64,000 nt of DNA from Bacteroidota bacterium (lineage in GTDB: Bacteria > Bacteroidota > Bacteroidia > Chitinophagales > BACL12): NCBI GenBank assembly GCA_016718035.1, contig JADKEK010000010.1, positions 146,185 to 210,184 on the forward strand, read 5' to 3'. The position numbers and the translations under genes were made by a program. Positions 23,947 through 32,508 of the stretch are shown piece after piece; the first letter of the stretch is position 1, and every line of letters begins with the position of its first letter. The notes under the pieces are model-generated. The model did not search any database and had not been told where the DNA came from. It saw only the letters and a list, made by a program, of their open reading frames with translations.

Positions 23947-24558
23947 ATGCCTTTACACGACGATGGATATGTGAAATATGCTTCACAATGGACAAAAACT
24001 GCCTTGCTAAAGGAAGATTTTGAGGAGTTGATTGTGTATAGAAATAAGCTGGCGGGTTTGAACTTAATTGGCATTTACCCTGACCAGATTGGATATGGCA
24101 ATATTAGTCAGCGAATTAAACAAACCACACAATTCATTATTTCCGGTACTCAGACAGGTCAGCACAAAATAGCGCTGCCAGAGCATTTTTGTAAAGTAAC
24201 CGATGTAAATATTGCTCAAAATAAATTGTTATGCGAAGGCCCTGTGCAAGCATCTTCTGAAGCAATGACACACGCGGCTATTTATTTAGCGGATACTAAT
24301 GTGAATACGGTAATACATATTCATCATCACGAATTGTGGCAACAATTAAAAAACATTGTCACAACTACTGATATCACCATCACTTATGGAACACCCGAAA
24401 TGGCTAATGCTATGTTTGATGCTGTGAAGGCTATCGAAAAAAATAAATTACCGAAAATTATAATTACAGCAGGGCATCAGGAAGGCGTATTTACATTTGG
24501 TAGTAGTATGAAAGATGCCTATGAAACGCTGATGATGTTTTACCATGAACATCAATAG
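23947..24558 (+). CDS. class II aldolase/adducin-family protein (MtnB/Ald2/FucA-like)
   Basis: 203 residues from the ATG at 23947; the open frame extends to 23878 but the extra residues do not look like a family N-terminus. Fold motifs: IGYGNISQRI, IISGTQTG (phosphate loop), ASSEAMTHAAIY (catalytic Glu), VIHIHHHELW (two zinc histidines) and ITAGHQEG (third histidine). Substrates in this superfamily are sugar phosphates. Next to mtnA, the likely candidates are methylthioribulose-1-P (dehydratase, MtnB) or 5-(methylthio/deoxy)ribulose-1-P (Ald2 retro-aldol to DHAP). Sequence alone does not decide which. Confidence 0.8.
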   Translation: MPLHDDGYVKYASQWTKTALLKEDFEELIVYRNKLAGLNLIGIYPDQIGYGNISQRIKQTTQFIISGTQTGQHKIALPEHFCKVTDVNIAQNKLLCEGPVQASSEAMTHAAIYLADTNVNTVIHIHHHELWQQLKNIVTTTDITITYGTPEMANAMFDAVKAIEKNKLPKIIITAGHQEGVFTFGSSMKDAYETLMMFYHEHQ

Positions 24559-24560
24559 GT

Positions 24561-25391
24561 TTAGTCAACAAACAAAGGATAGTGCATGCCCGGAATAATT
24601 TTCTTTTCTGCAGCAACTTCATATAAAGCGCTAATTGCAGCTTTACCTTCTTCACCCAGATCAACACTAAAATCATTTACATATAATGCGATATGTTGTT
24701 GCATAACCTGTTCATCCATTTCCTGCGCATGATCGCGAACATATTGCATGGTTTGGGCTGGATTAGCGAGGGCAAATTCAACACTTCGTTTTACTACGCG
24801 ATTAATTTTTAATTGTAATTCAGGTTCAAAATCTCTTCGTGTAACAATTCCGCCCAATGGAATGGGTAATTGATATTTTTTTTCCCACCATTCACCAAGG
24901 TCGATGATTTTTTTTAATCCTTTATGAATATAGGTAAATCTGTTTTCGTGAATAATTAAACCGATATCAATGGCATCGTTGAGCAGCGCATTTTCTATTT
25001 CATTAAATACCATTTCTTTTTTAGTTGCGGCCTCTGGAAATGCTAATGTCATTAAAAAATTTGCTGTTGTTAATCGCCCCGGTATACCAATTAAACAAAA
25101 TTCAATTTTAGACCGTGGAATTTCATCTTTCGAAATCATTAATGGCCCACAACCTCTTCCCAGTGCAGATCCTGCCGTAAGTAACTGATACTGATTGCTC
25201 ATATATGCAAAGGCATGATAACTCAATTTCGTAATATCGTATTTGCCATCCATTGCTTCGCGATTTAATGTTTCTACATCGCCGTGAATAATATCAAAGG
25301 TTAAACCTTCGGTATCAATTTTTTGATGAGCAAGTGCATCGAAAATAAAGGTATCATTAGGGCAGGGAGAATAGGCTATACTGAGGTTCAT
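24561..25391 (-). CDS. mqnD: 1,4-dihydroxy-6-naphthoate synthase MqnD
   Basis: 276 residues. The MqnD/MqnA fold signature is SPCPNDTFIFDALAHQKI, with YDITKLSYHAF, GRGCGPLMISKDE and YVRDHAQEMDEQVMQQHI. It converts cyclic dehypoxanthine futalosine to 1,4-dihydroxy-6-naphthoate in the futalosine menaquinone pathway. Its start codon overlaps the stop of mqnB by 4 nt, so the two are co-translated. mqnA, mqnC and mqnE are not in the window. Confidence 0.94.
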   Translation of the reverse strand: MNLSIAYSPCPNDTFIFDALAHQKIDTEGLTFDIIHGDVETLNREAMDGKYDITKLSYHAFAYMSNQYQLLTAGSALGRGCGPLMISKDEIPRSKIEFCLIGIPGRLTTANFLMTLAFPEAATKKEMVFNEIENALLNDAIDIGLIIHENRFTYIHKGLKKIIDLGEWWEKKYQLPIPLGGIVTRRDFEPELQLKINRVVKRSVEFALANPAQTMQYVRDHAQEMDEQVMQQHIALYVNDFSVDLGEEGKAAISALYEVAAEKKIIPGMHYPLFVD

Positions 25392-26065
25392 AAAATGCTA
25401 TTGGAAATTATTTTTTGCAACGCGATATTTAATTGCTCAACAGCTAATGGAATATTCCAGTTCGCTTTATTGCGTTTTTCTACATAATTGGAAATACTGC
25501 GCAATTGAAAACATGGCAAATGCATGTGCATACAACAAAAATAAAATGCGGCTCCTTCCATGCTTTCAATGTCGGGATGATATTTTGCTACCGTTTTAGC
25601 AATTGATTGTTCGTTGCCACTTGCCGTTTCTACTGTAATTGCTTGAACAAGTTTAAAATTCAAATTAAATGCTATGGCCGGAATGGAAGGTTCAAGACTT
25701 CCGTTTACAAATGGATAATTATTGGGCTGACTAAAGCCCAATTCAAACACATCCAAAAAAGTTTCGTTATCATCAGCTCCAAGTTGTGCAAACCTGTCGT
25801 TGGCAGCAATTACCACTTCACCTAAATTAATCTCCTTGTTAAAACTTCCCGCAATCCCCGCCTGAATAGCTAAATCGTAACGCCTAGTGGACAATAATCG
25901 CGTAACATGAAAAGTTGCTGAAGCTATACCAACACCGGTTATGAGCACATCAACGGTTGAATCACCTTTTTGGAGCAACTGAAAAACCGAACCGGGCACG
26001 TATTTTGCCTCCCCTAGGATAGGTTGCAATTCAAGTTCGGTTGCTGCTACTAAAAGCAATTTCAT
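25388..26065 (-). CDS. mqnB: futalosine hydrolase MqnB
   Basis: 225 residues, nucleosidase fold of the MTA/SAH nucleosidase superfamily: VAATELELQPIL at the start, ITGVGIASATFHVTRLL, AGIAGSFN, ESMEGAAFYFCCMHM and the specific end VEKRNKANWNIPLAVEQLN. It releases hypoxanthine from futalosine. It leads a two-gene unit with mqnD. A related promiscuous activity on 5'-deoxyadenosine or methylthioadenosine could feed the nearby MtnA, but this is conjecture. Confidence 0.92.
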   Translation of the reverse strand: MKLLLVAATELELQPILGEAKYVPGSVFQLLQKGDSTVDVLITGVGIASATFHVTRLLSTRRYDLAIQAGIAGSFNKEINLGEVVIAANDRFAQLGADDNETFLDVFELGFSQPNNYPFVNGSLEPSIPAIAFNLNFKLVQAITVETASGNEQSIAKTVAKYHPDIESMEGAAFYFCCMHMHLPCFQLRSISNYVEKRNKANWNIPLAVEQLNIALQKIISNSIL

Positions 26066-26122
26066 AACGCGAAGGTAGCCTAAATTTCACCTTACCGAAA
26101 AGGAACCTGAACAAATGTTAAT

Positions 26123-26130
26123 TAATTTTG
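26123..26130 (+). promoter_or_regulatory. -7 box of the FISUMP gene
   Basis: TAATTTTG, a perfect TAnnTTTG, 30 nt before the ATG at 26161. Confidence 0.5.
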
Positions 26131-26160
26131 TCACCTTTATACAGACTTTATAAGCACACA

Positions 26161-26715
26161 ATGAGAATAGGATTTATTATAAGCTTGGTTTTATTTGCCG
26201 GGTTATTAAATGCCCAAACGGAGGCAATTTATTTTAAAGCAGACTCGCTTTTTACGTTTAAGGACAGCAGAGATGGTAAATCATATATGGCATTTGAAAT
26301 TAACGGTGTAGCGTGGATGGGTGAAAACCTGCGCCATAAAACAAGTGAGAGCTGGTGTTATGAAGATAAAAAGGCCAATTGTGAAGAATATGGTAGAATG
26401 TATAACTGGCAGGAAGCACAAACTGCATGCCCAAAAGGCTGGCATATTCCAACCCGTGTTGAATGGGATAGTTTAATTACCTGGTTGGGAGGCGATAGAA
26501 AAGCGGGATATTCGTTAGCTTACAGTGACAGTTTGGGATTTAACATCAAATTTGGTTATCCGCCAAATGTAAATGGTAGATATAGCGATTCGAATGTGCA
26601 GGCTAGTTATTGGACCAGCGATGAAAATAGTGCTTCAACTGCTTGGGTATATTATTTCATCAAACAAAAATTACCTTATGCTTATACCAATTTCTTTTCC
26701 AAAATTATGGTATGA
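26161..26715 (+). CDS. FISUMP-domain secreted protein, frameshifted near its end
   Basis: 184 residues from the ATG at 26161 (signal peptide LFAGLLNAQ; an upstream TTG at 26128 is rejected). The FISUMP pattern (TIGR02145) is clear: DGKSYMAFEINGVAWMGENL, YGRMYNWQEAQTACPKGWHI, QASYWTSDENSAS. The frame ends abruptly at KIMV, but one base inserted in the A-run at 26701-26704 would give SKNYGMMCRCVQDS and continue to a stop at 26781-26783, restoring the usual '...RCV' ending. So the gene is broken by a one-base loss or the assembly is wrong there. The function of FISUMP proteins is unknown. Confidence 0.82.
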   Translation: MRIGFIISLVLFAGLLNAQTEAIYFKADSLFTFKDSRDGKSYMAFEINGVAWMGENLRHKTSESWCYEDKKANCEEYGRMYNWQEAQTACPKGWHIPTRVEWDSLITWLGGDRKAGYSLAYSDSLGFNIKFGYPPNVNGRYSDSNVQASYWTSDENSASTAWVYYFIKQKLPYAYTNFFSKIMV

Positions 26716-26796
26716 TGTGCCGCTGCGTGCAAGATAGTGCTACAAAACCTGTTGATGAATCGGGAGTTTTAAAAGAGGACTAAGCAGATTTTAGGC

Positions 26797-26827
26797 AAAA
26801 AAAAATCCGCTGAATTACAACGGATTT
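26797..26827 (-). terminator. terminator of the tRNA-Cys transcript
   Basis: Minus strand: stem AAATCCG/CGGATTT with an 11-nt loop and a long T-run, directly after the tRNA. Confidence 0.8.
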
Positions 26828-26828
26828 G

Positions 26829-26899
26829 AGGTCGGAAGCGGATTCGAACCGCTGTAGAAGCTTTTGCAGAGCCTTGCCTAGCCACTCGGCCATCCGACC
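26829..26899 (-). tRNA. tRNA-Cys (anticodon GCA)
   Basis: 71 nt. Acceptor stem GGTCGGA/TCCGACC with discriminator U (as usual for tRNA-Cys), D-arm with GCCGAGTGGC, anticodon loop CTGCAAA (GCA) and T-arm GCGGTTCGAATCCGC. The 3' CCA is not encoded. A terminator follows. Confidence 0.95.
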
Positions 26900-26941
26900 A
26901 TTGAGGCGCAAAAATAAAAACTTATTACATAACTCGCTAAT

Positions 26942-27304
26942 TTAAATTTTCGTTCCCACATCTTTTATTTCAATACACACCTTTTTAATGTCGCCACCAA
27001 GCGGTGGATTTAATTTACAAATACGGATAGTTATATTCCCCGAATTACCAATAAAATTGCGGGTGCCGAGCACAATTTGCCGCGCTGCGGTTTCGATAAG
27101 TTGATATCTGCCCGCCATTACTTCACGGCAAATATTATATAAAACACCATAATCCAACGTTTCTGTTATTTGGTCATTTTGGCTGATGATGGCATCACTT
27201 TCAACGGTTAAAGTCACCTCAAACCTGTTGCCATGTGCTTGTTCGAAATCGTGTAAACCGATATAACTCTTGAATAACATGTCCTCCAAAACAATTGTTG
27301 CCAT
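26942..27304 (-). CDS. folB: dihydroneopterin aldolase FolB
   Basis: 120 residues from the ATG at 27304 (MATIVLEDMLFKSYIGLHDF); the frame is open five codons further, but the -7 box at 27317-27324 would then lie inside it. Family motifs: YIGLHDFEQAHGNRFEV, TETLDYGVLYNICREVM, LIETAARQIV and the C-terminal KLNPPLGGDIKKVCIEI. It splits dihydroneopterin in folate synthesis. Monocistronic, between folate-unrelated neighbours. Confidence 0.95.
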   Translation of the reverse strand: MATIVLEDMLFKSYIGLHDFEQAHGNRFEVTLTVESDAIISQNDQITETLDYGVLYNICREVMAGRYQLIETAARQIVLGTRNFIGNSGNITIRICKLNPPLGGDIKKVCIEIKDVGTKI

Positions 27305-27316
27305 CTTTTTTTTGCA

Positions 27317-27324
27317 CAAAATTA
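27317..27324 (-). promoter_or_regulatory. -7 box of folB, near-leaderless
   Basis: Minus strand TAATTTTG, a perfect TAnnTTTG, 12 nt before the folB ATG. It supports the start at 27304. Confidence 0.55.
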
Positions 27325-27501
27325 CAGATTATACGAGGTATAATGGTGTAATTGCTTGGTTACAATTTGCCGAAATGCAGATGTCCCAATGGTTGCAGGC
27401 GTTTGAGAAAATTGTGACATTGCTACATTGACCCACATTTTAACCAATAATTTTAGATTATTAACGTGTGGCGTTTATCGGTTTATCCAGCTAAAATGCC
27501 T

Positions 27502-27509
27502 TAACTTTG
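27502..27509 (+). promoter_or_regulatory. -7 box of the acyl-CoA dehydrogenase gene
   Basis: TAACTTTG, a perfect TAnnTTTG, 22 nt before the ATG at 27532. Confidence 0.55.
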
Positions 27510-27531
27510 CGCAAAATTTAAACCGAATTAT

Positions 27532-28710
27532 ATGCCAAACGATCTTTTTGAAGGAGTAGACTATTTTCAGTTAGATGACTTACTTACTACAGAACATAAG
27601 CTTATTCGTGATACTGTTCGCCAGTTTGTAAAACAGGAAATTTCACCAATTATTGAGGAGTATGCCCAAAAAGCAGAAACGCCTAAACACCTAATTAAAG
27701 GCCTCGCAGAAATTGGCGCTTTTGGACCAACTATTCCAGTTGAATACGGCGGAGGTGGCCTCGACAATATTGCGTATGGTTTAATAATGCAGGAAATTGA
27801 ACGCGGCGACAGCGGTATCAGGTCGTTAGTGAGCGTGCAGGGAAGTTTGGTGATGTATCCTATTTATACATTTGGAAGTGAGGAACAACGCAGAAAATAT
27901 TTACCAAAATTGGGAAGTGGAGAAATGATTGGTTGCTTCGGATTAACGGAGCCGGACCATGGTTCTGACCCTGGTAGCATGATTACCAATATTAAAGATA
28001 AAGGTGACCATTACCTTTTGAACGGAGCTAAAATGTGGATTAGTAATTCGCCTTTTGCTGATATCGCGGTTGTTTGGGCAAAAGATGAAGAAGGCAAAAT
28101 TCGCGGTCTTATCGTAGAACGTGGAATGGAAGGATTTTCAACCCCTGAAACCCACGGCAAATGGAGTTTACGTGCAAGTGCAACCGGTGAACTCGTGTTC
28201 GATAATGTTAGAGTACCTAAAGAAAATATTTTCCCTGAAATTAAAGGTCTTCGCGGCCCATTAAGTTGTTTGTCTACTGCCCGTTACGGCATTAGCTGGG
28301 GTGCATTAGGTGCTGCAATGGATTGTTACGATACTGCTTTGAGATATACGCAACAACGCAAACAATTTGGTAAACCAATTGCAGGTTTCCAATTACAGCA
28401 AAAGAAATTAGCAGAAATGATTACCGAAATTACCAAAGCGCAATTATTGGTTTGGCGATTAGGTGTACTGAAAAATGAAAATAAAGCTACCCCTGCTCAA
28501 ATTTCAATGGCAAAACGTAACAACGTAGCCATGGCATTAGACGTTGCACGTGATGCGCGCCAAATGTTAGGTGGTATGGGTATCACCGGCGAATATTCAA
28601 TTATGCGTCACATGATGAATTTGGAAAGTGTAGTAACATACGAAGGAACACATGACATTCATTTATTAATTACCGGTGCAGATATTACCGGAATTGATGC
28701 ATTTAAATAA
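27532..28710 (+). CDS. acyl-CoA dehydrogenase, glutaryl-CoA dehydrogenase type
   Basis: 392 residues, full acyl-CoA dehydrogenase architecture: N-terminal helical domain, middle beta domain (GCFGLTEPDHGSDPGSM, ANGAKMWISN-like LNGAKMWISNSPFADI) and C-terminal FAD-binding helices (ARYGISWGALGAAMDC, TQQRKQFGKPIAGFQLQQ, QMLGGMGITGEY). The catalytic glutamate lies in TYEGTHDIH. The STARYGISWGALGAA and THDIHLLITGADITGIDAF segments are typical of glutaryl-CoA dehydrogenases (lysine/tryptophan degradation to crotonyl-CoA). A terminator follows at 28730-28765. Confidence 0.9.
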   Translation: MPNDLFEGVDYFQLDDLLTTEHKLIRDTVRQFVKQEISPIIEEYAQKAETPKHLIKGLAEIGAFGPTIPVEYGGGGLDNIAYGLIMQEIERGDSGIRSLVSVQGSLVMYPIYTFGSEEQRRKYLPKLGSGEMIGCFGLTEPDHGSDPGSMITNIKDKGDHYLLNGAKMWISNSPFADIAVVWAKDEEGKIRGLIVERGMEGFSTPETHGKWSLRASATGELVFDNVRVPKENIFPEIKGLRGPLSCLSTARYGISWGALGAAMDCYDTALRYTQQRKQFGKPIAGFQLQQKKLAEMITEITKAQLLVWRLGVLKNENKATPAQISMAKRNNVAMALDVARDARQMLGGMGITGEYSIMRHMMNLESVVTYEGTHDIHLLITGADITGIDAFK

Positions 28711-28729
28711 AAATAAATAATCTCGTTAT

Positions 28730-28765
28730 AAAACTGCAATGCCATTCGTATTGCAGTTTTTTTTT
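28730..28765 (+). terminator. rho-independent terminator
   Basis: Stem AAAACTGCAAT/ATTGCAGTTTT with a 9-nt loop and a T-run after the acyl-CoA dehydrogenase gene. Confidence 0.88.
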
Positions 28766-28831
28766 GTGGTGAATGAATTATTGATAGTGTTTCACTCATT
28801 TTTTCGATTAGGAAATGCAGGCTTTTTTCGT

Positions 28832-28839
28832 TATTTTTG
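28832..28839 (+). promoter_or_regulatory. -7 box of the YitT gene
   Basis: TATTTTTG, a perfect TAnnTTTG, 30 nt before the ATG at 28870. The leader carries AAGGAG (28855-28860), the only textbook Shine-Dalgarno noticed in the window. Confidence 0.5.
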
Positions 28840-28869
28840 AAAAAAGGCAAAAAAAAGGAGTAACAAATA

Positions 28870-29853
28870 ATGAATTCTTGGTGGAAGAATGTATTTATCA
28901 ATAATGTATTCATAGATTTAAAAAGAAAAGGCAAAACAGCAGCAACAGTTTCGCAATACGAATTAGCGAAACACGTTAAAGTGCTCACCATCACCGTTAG
29001 GCAAGTTGTAAAAAGTTTTTGGCTCATCACAATAGGCGTATTATGCGCAGGATTTGGTTTGCGCGGATTTTTATTACCCAGTGAATTTATTGATGGAGGA
29101 GCAGTTGGTATTTCATTATTAATTGCAGAAGTAACGCATTTACCATTAGCAGTTTTATTAATTGTGGTAAATATTCCTTTTGTTATTTTAGGATTTAATA
29201 CGATTGGTAAAGATTTCGCCATAAAAACAATTCTGGGCATAATTGCACTTGCATGTGCTGTCGCATTTATTAATTACCCGATTGTTACAGAAGATAAATT
29301 ACTCGTAGCCATTTTTGGTGGATTTTTTCTTGGCGCAGGAATTGGTTTAGCGATGCGTGGTGGTGGAGTTATTGATGGCACGGAAGTGCTGGCAATTAAT
29401 TTAAGCAAACGTATTGGAGGTAGTGTAGGTGATATTATTATGGTAATTAATATCATTATATTTTCTATTGCTGCGTATGTGCTATCCTTGGAGACTGCTA
29501 TGTATTCCATTTTAACTTATTTGGCTGCGTCCAAAACTGTTGATTTTATTTTAGATGGTATTGAAGAATATACTGGGGTAACAATTATTTCTCACAAGTC
29601 AGAAGAAATAAGAAATATGATTACCGGTAAATTAGGGAGAGGTGTTACTATTTTTAATGGTAAAAGGGGTTTCGGCACACATGGGCATAATCATCGTGAT
29701 ATTGATATTGTTTATACGGTAATTACGCGTTTGGAAGTAAGTAAACTCAATGCTGAAATTGAAAAAATTGATAAATCTGCATTTATTGTCATGAGTAGTA
29801 TCCGCGATACCAAAGGTGGTATGATTAAAAAGCGGGTGCATAAACATGAATAG
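28870..29853 (+). CDS. YitT family membrane protein (DUF161 + DUF2179)
   Basis: 327 residues. Residues about 1-45 are polar, then five or six membrane helices (about 47-220; GFGLRGFLLPSEFIDGGAVGISLL is the YitT signature), then a cytosolic DUF2179 domain (about 225-315; VTIISHKSEEIRNMIT, RGVTIFNGKRGF, FIVMSSIRDTKGG). The function of YitT proteins is unknown; a transporter is often guessed. The start is supported by a good Shine-Dalgarno 10 nt upstream. The repeat cluster at 29854 begins directly at its stop. Confidence 0.88.
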   Translation: MNSWWKNVFINNVFIDLKRKGKTAATVSQYELAKHVKVLTITVRQVVKSFWLITIGVLCAGFGLRGFLLPSEFIDGGAVGISLLIAEVTHLPLAVLLIVVNIPFVILGFNTIGKDFAIKTILGIIALACAVAFINYPIVTEDKLLVAIFGGFFLGAGIGLAMRGGGVIDGTEVLAINLSKRIGGSVGDIIMVINIIIFSIAAYVLSLETAMYSILTYLAASKTVDFILDGIEEYTGVTIISHKSEEIRNMITGKLGRGVTIFNGKRGFGTHGHNHRDIDIVYTVITRLEVSKLNAEIEKIDKSAFIVMSSIRDTKGGMIKKRVHKHE

Positions 29854-30320
29854 GTTTCACCCGCCTCAGCGGACTGGAAGCGCGGAGAAGCGGAGATTGA
29901 TTGAATATGGATTGTGTGATATGGTTTGTTATTGAGTGCGCGGAGCTGGTAAACCAATTGTTTCTCCCAAAGATGCAAAGGTAAATTGATTGTAAAATGT
30001 GCGATATGGTTTGTTTTCAAGCGCGCAAAGCTGGCAAACCATTTGTTTCACGCGGAGAAGCGGAGATTGTTTGAATATGGGTTGTTTGTTTTGAGCCCGC
30101 GGAGCTGGAAAACCAATTGTTTCTCGCAAAGGCGCAAAGGTAAATTGAATGTAAAATGTGTGATATGGTTTGTTTTCAAGCGCCAAGCTTTTAAACCATT
30201 TGTTTCACGCAATGATGCAAAGCTTTTAAACACATACTACCTTTGCTCGCTTGAATTGGTTTTTTATTTAAATCGGTGCATTATACGGAAAGTGTTTGAC
30301 TTTGCGCCTTTGCGAGAAAC
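29854..30320. repeat. palindromic intergenic repeat cluster A
   Basis: Alternating modules of about 80-85 bp of two types: one built on CGCGGAGAAGCGGAG (from 29870 and 30049), one on CGCAAAGGCGCAAAG (from 29959, degenerate, and 30119). Each is followed by a conserved GATATGGTTTGTT...GAGC/AAGC...GCTG/GCTTTT...AAACCA stretch. The last unit (30119-30320) is closed by exact 21-bp terminal inverted repeats (30119-30139 against 30300-30320) and has an inner hairpin (arms near 30170 and 30240). Short open frames across it are by-products. No transposase. The same family occupies 32147-32459 and 53517-54243. Confidence 0.85.
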
Positions 30321-30517
30321 AACAACCTGTAGGTAATTATTTTTCCCCATTCGAAACCAGAACCACGAGCACTTAAAAAATGTTGATAATAAGTTATTAA
30401 ATTTTTCTATTTTTTGTAAATTACACTAGATTCAACCTATCCACAGCAGACAGATTAACGCTCCGATTGTGCATAGATTTTTATTCATAAATATTGGGTT
30501 ACAACTGTTTCCCGTTA

Positions 30518-30525
30518 TACTTTTG
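30518..30525 (+). promoter_or_regulatory. -7 box with -33 TTG for dnaB
   Basis: TACTTTTG, a perfect TAnnTTTG, with TTG at 30494-30496 (21-nt spacer), 39 nt before the dnaB ATG. Confidence 0.6.
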
Positions 30526-30564
30526 GCGTCCCGTAACAGGGGAGAACCGGCAAACTGAACCAAC

Positions 30565-32112
30565 ATGGCAGAATTCGATAACAACCAGACTAATCAATAT
30601 AAAAAAAACGACCGCAAACGTAACCAGGCCGATTTATCCAGCGTGGTTTATGGTAAAGTACCACCACAAGCACCCGATTTGGAAGAAGCCGTTTTAGGCG
30701 CTTTCATGATCGACCGCGATGCTGTTACCAACGCTATTGAAATATTGAGGGCAGAAAGCTTTTACGATGACCGTCACCGCATCATTTTTGCCGCCATCCG
30801 CCGTTTGTTTGAAAAAACACAACCTATCGACTTACTTACCGTAACTGAAGAGTTGCGCAAAATGGGTCAACTGGAAGAAGCCGGCGGACCGTTTTATGTT
30901 ACTTCACTAACCAATAGAGTGGCTTCTGCGGCGCATATCGAACACCATGCGCGTATTGTTACCCAAAAATTTATTCAGCGTGAACTTATTCGTATTTCCA
31001 GCGAAATAGTGCACGACTCGTATGAAGATACTACCGACGTATTTGAATTGTTAGATAAAGCCGAACAAAACTTATTTAACATCGCCGATAAAAATTTACG
31101 CACGAGTTATAATGAAATTAATAATTTATTAAGCGCGACCATAAAAGAAATTGACGAAGCGAGAAAACATGAAGATTCATTAACAGGATGTCCTTCAGGT
31201 TTTAGTAACCTCGACCGTGTTACAGGTGGCTGGCAAAAATCAGATTTAATTATCGTGGCTGCCCGACCAGCGATGGGTAAAACTGCATTCACTTTATCGC
31301 TTGCGCGAAATGCGGCTGTTGATTTTAACAAAGGTGTTGCCATTTTTTCACTTGAGATGAGTTCTCAGCAATTAGTAAAACGTTTATTAAGTGCTGAAAC
31401 AGAAATTCCAGCGGAAAAAATTATTAAAGGTCATCTCGCTGAACATGAAATGGTGCAGTTGGTAAAACTTTCAGGTAAATTAGGAGAGGCTCCAATTTTT
31501 ATTGATGATACACCTGCCATCAACATTTTTGAATTACGTGCAAAATGCCGCCGTTTAAAAATGCAACACGATATTCAATTGGTAGTTATCGATTATTTAC
31601 AATTAATGACTGCCTCCGACTCAAATAAAGGCGGTGGAAATCGCGAACAGGAAATCAGTCAGATTTCACGTTCATTAAAATCTATTGCCAAAGAATTAAA
31701 TATTCCTATCATCGCATTATCGCAGTTATCGCGTAAAGTGGAAGACCGCGGTGGAAGCAAACGACCAATGTTATCCGATTTACGTGAATCTGGAGCCATT
31801 GAGCAGGATGCCGACTTAGTATGTTTCCTTTACCGTCCTGAATATTATGGATTGGATGTGGATGAAAATGGATTGCCGACAAAAGGTATTGGTGAAGTAA
31901 TGATTGCTAAACACCGTAACGGTGCATTGGAAAATGTGCGCGTTCGCTTCGTTGATAAATTCATCAAATTCGTTGACCTTGATGAAATGTATACGCCTCA
32001 AAATTTAACACCACTCGCTAATGTCATCACCGATAATAAAGCCACTATCACCCGTAAATCCAAAATGGATGATATGGATAATATCGATATGTCCGAGGAA
32101 CCACCGTTTTAA
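30565..32112 (+). CDS. dnaB: replicative DNA helicase DnaB
   Basis: 515 residues. N-terminal DnaB domain (PPQAPDLEEAVLGAFMIDRDA), linker, and RecA-like C-terminal helicase with Walker A ARPAMGKTAF (about residue 231), the SLEMSSQQLVKRL motif, Walker B VVIDYLQLM and LSDLRESGAIEQDADLV. No intein. The first 25 residues are a charged extension. It unwinds DNA at the replication fork. It is flanked on both sides by the palindromic repeat clusters. Confidence 0.96.
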   Translation: MAEFDNNQTNQYKKNDRKRNQADLSSVVYGKVPPQAPDLEEAVLGAFMIDRDAVTNAIEILRAESFYDDRHRIIFAAIRRLFEKTQPIDLLTVTEELRKMGQLEEAGGPFYVTSLTNRVASAAHIEHHARIVTQKFIQRELIRISSEIVHDSYEDTTDVFELLDKAEQNLFNIADKNLRTSYNEINNLLSATIKEIDEARKHEDSLTGCPSGFSNLDRVTGGWQKSDLIIVAARPAMGKTAFTLSLARNAAVDFNKGVAIFSLEMSSQQLVKRLLSAETEIPAEKIIKGHLAEHEMVQLVKLSGKLGEAPIFIDDTPAINIFELRAKCRRLKMQHDIQLVVIDYLQLMTASDSNKGGGNREQEISQISRSLKSIAKELNIPIIALSQLSRKVEDRGGSKRPMLSDLRESGAIEQDADLVCFLYRPEYYGLDVDENGLPTKGIGEVMIAKHRNGALENVRVRFVDKFIKFVDLDEMYTPQNLTPLANVITDNKATITRKSKMDDMDNIDMSEEPPF

Positions 32113-32146
32113 TTAATGCTACTTTACTGAAAATAGATTAATGGTT

Positions 32147-32459
32147 GTTTCTCGCCAAGGCGCTAAGTTTAGGTGAATATTTGATGTGTGATATGGTTTG
32201 TTTTCAAGCGCGCAAAGCTTTTAAACCAATTAATATATTTCTCCGCTTTCTCCCATCTCCGCGTGAAACAATCATCGAACGGTTCACGCGAAGCCGCGGA
32301 TACAAGGCGCGGAGATTAAAGGAAAATTTAATGTTATATAAGGATTGTTTTTAGGACGAAAAGTTATTAAACGAAGCACCTTTGCTTGCTTGAATTGGTT
32401 TTTTATTTAAAAATAGCACATCGTGCTGGTAATTTTACCTTTGCGACTTTGCGAGAAAC
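32147..32459. repeat. palindromic intergenic repeat cluster B
   Basis: A 313-bp element bounded by 21-bp inverted repeats at 32147-32167 and 32439-32459 (a few mismatches). It holds the family's GATATGGTTTGTTTTCAAGC block, the CACCTTTGCTTGCTTGAA arm near 32379, and two CGCGGAG-type modules in opposite orientation at 32238-32269 and 32281-32317. It lies between dnaB and the convergent lptF/G gene and could fold into one long cruciform. Confidence 0.83.
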
Positions 32460-32508
32460 ACTTCGTAAATTATATCCTGACACTGAAACAAACAATAATA
32501 CATCAACC

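Noticed and set aside
29986..30336. Frames of about 60-127 codons across the repeat clusters (also 32145-32460 and 53647-54295)
   Set aside because: They follow the repeat units themselves, differ between copies and have low-complexity composition.
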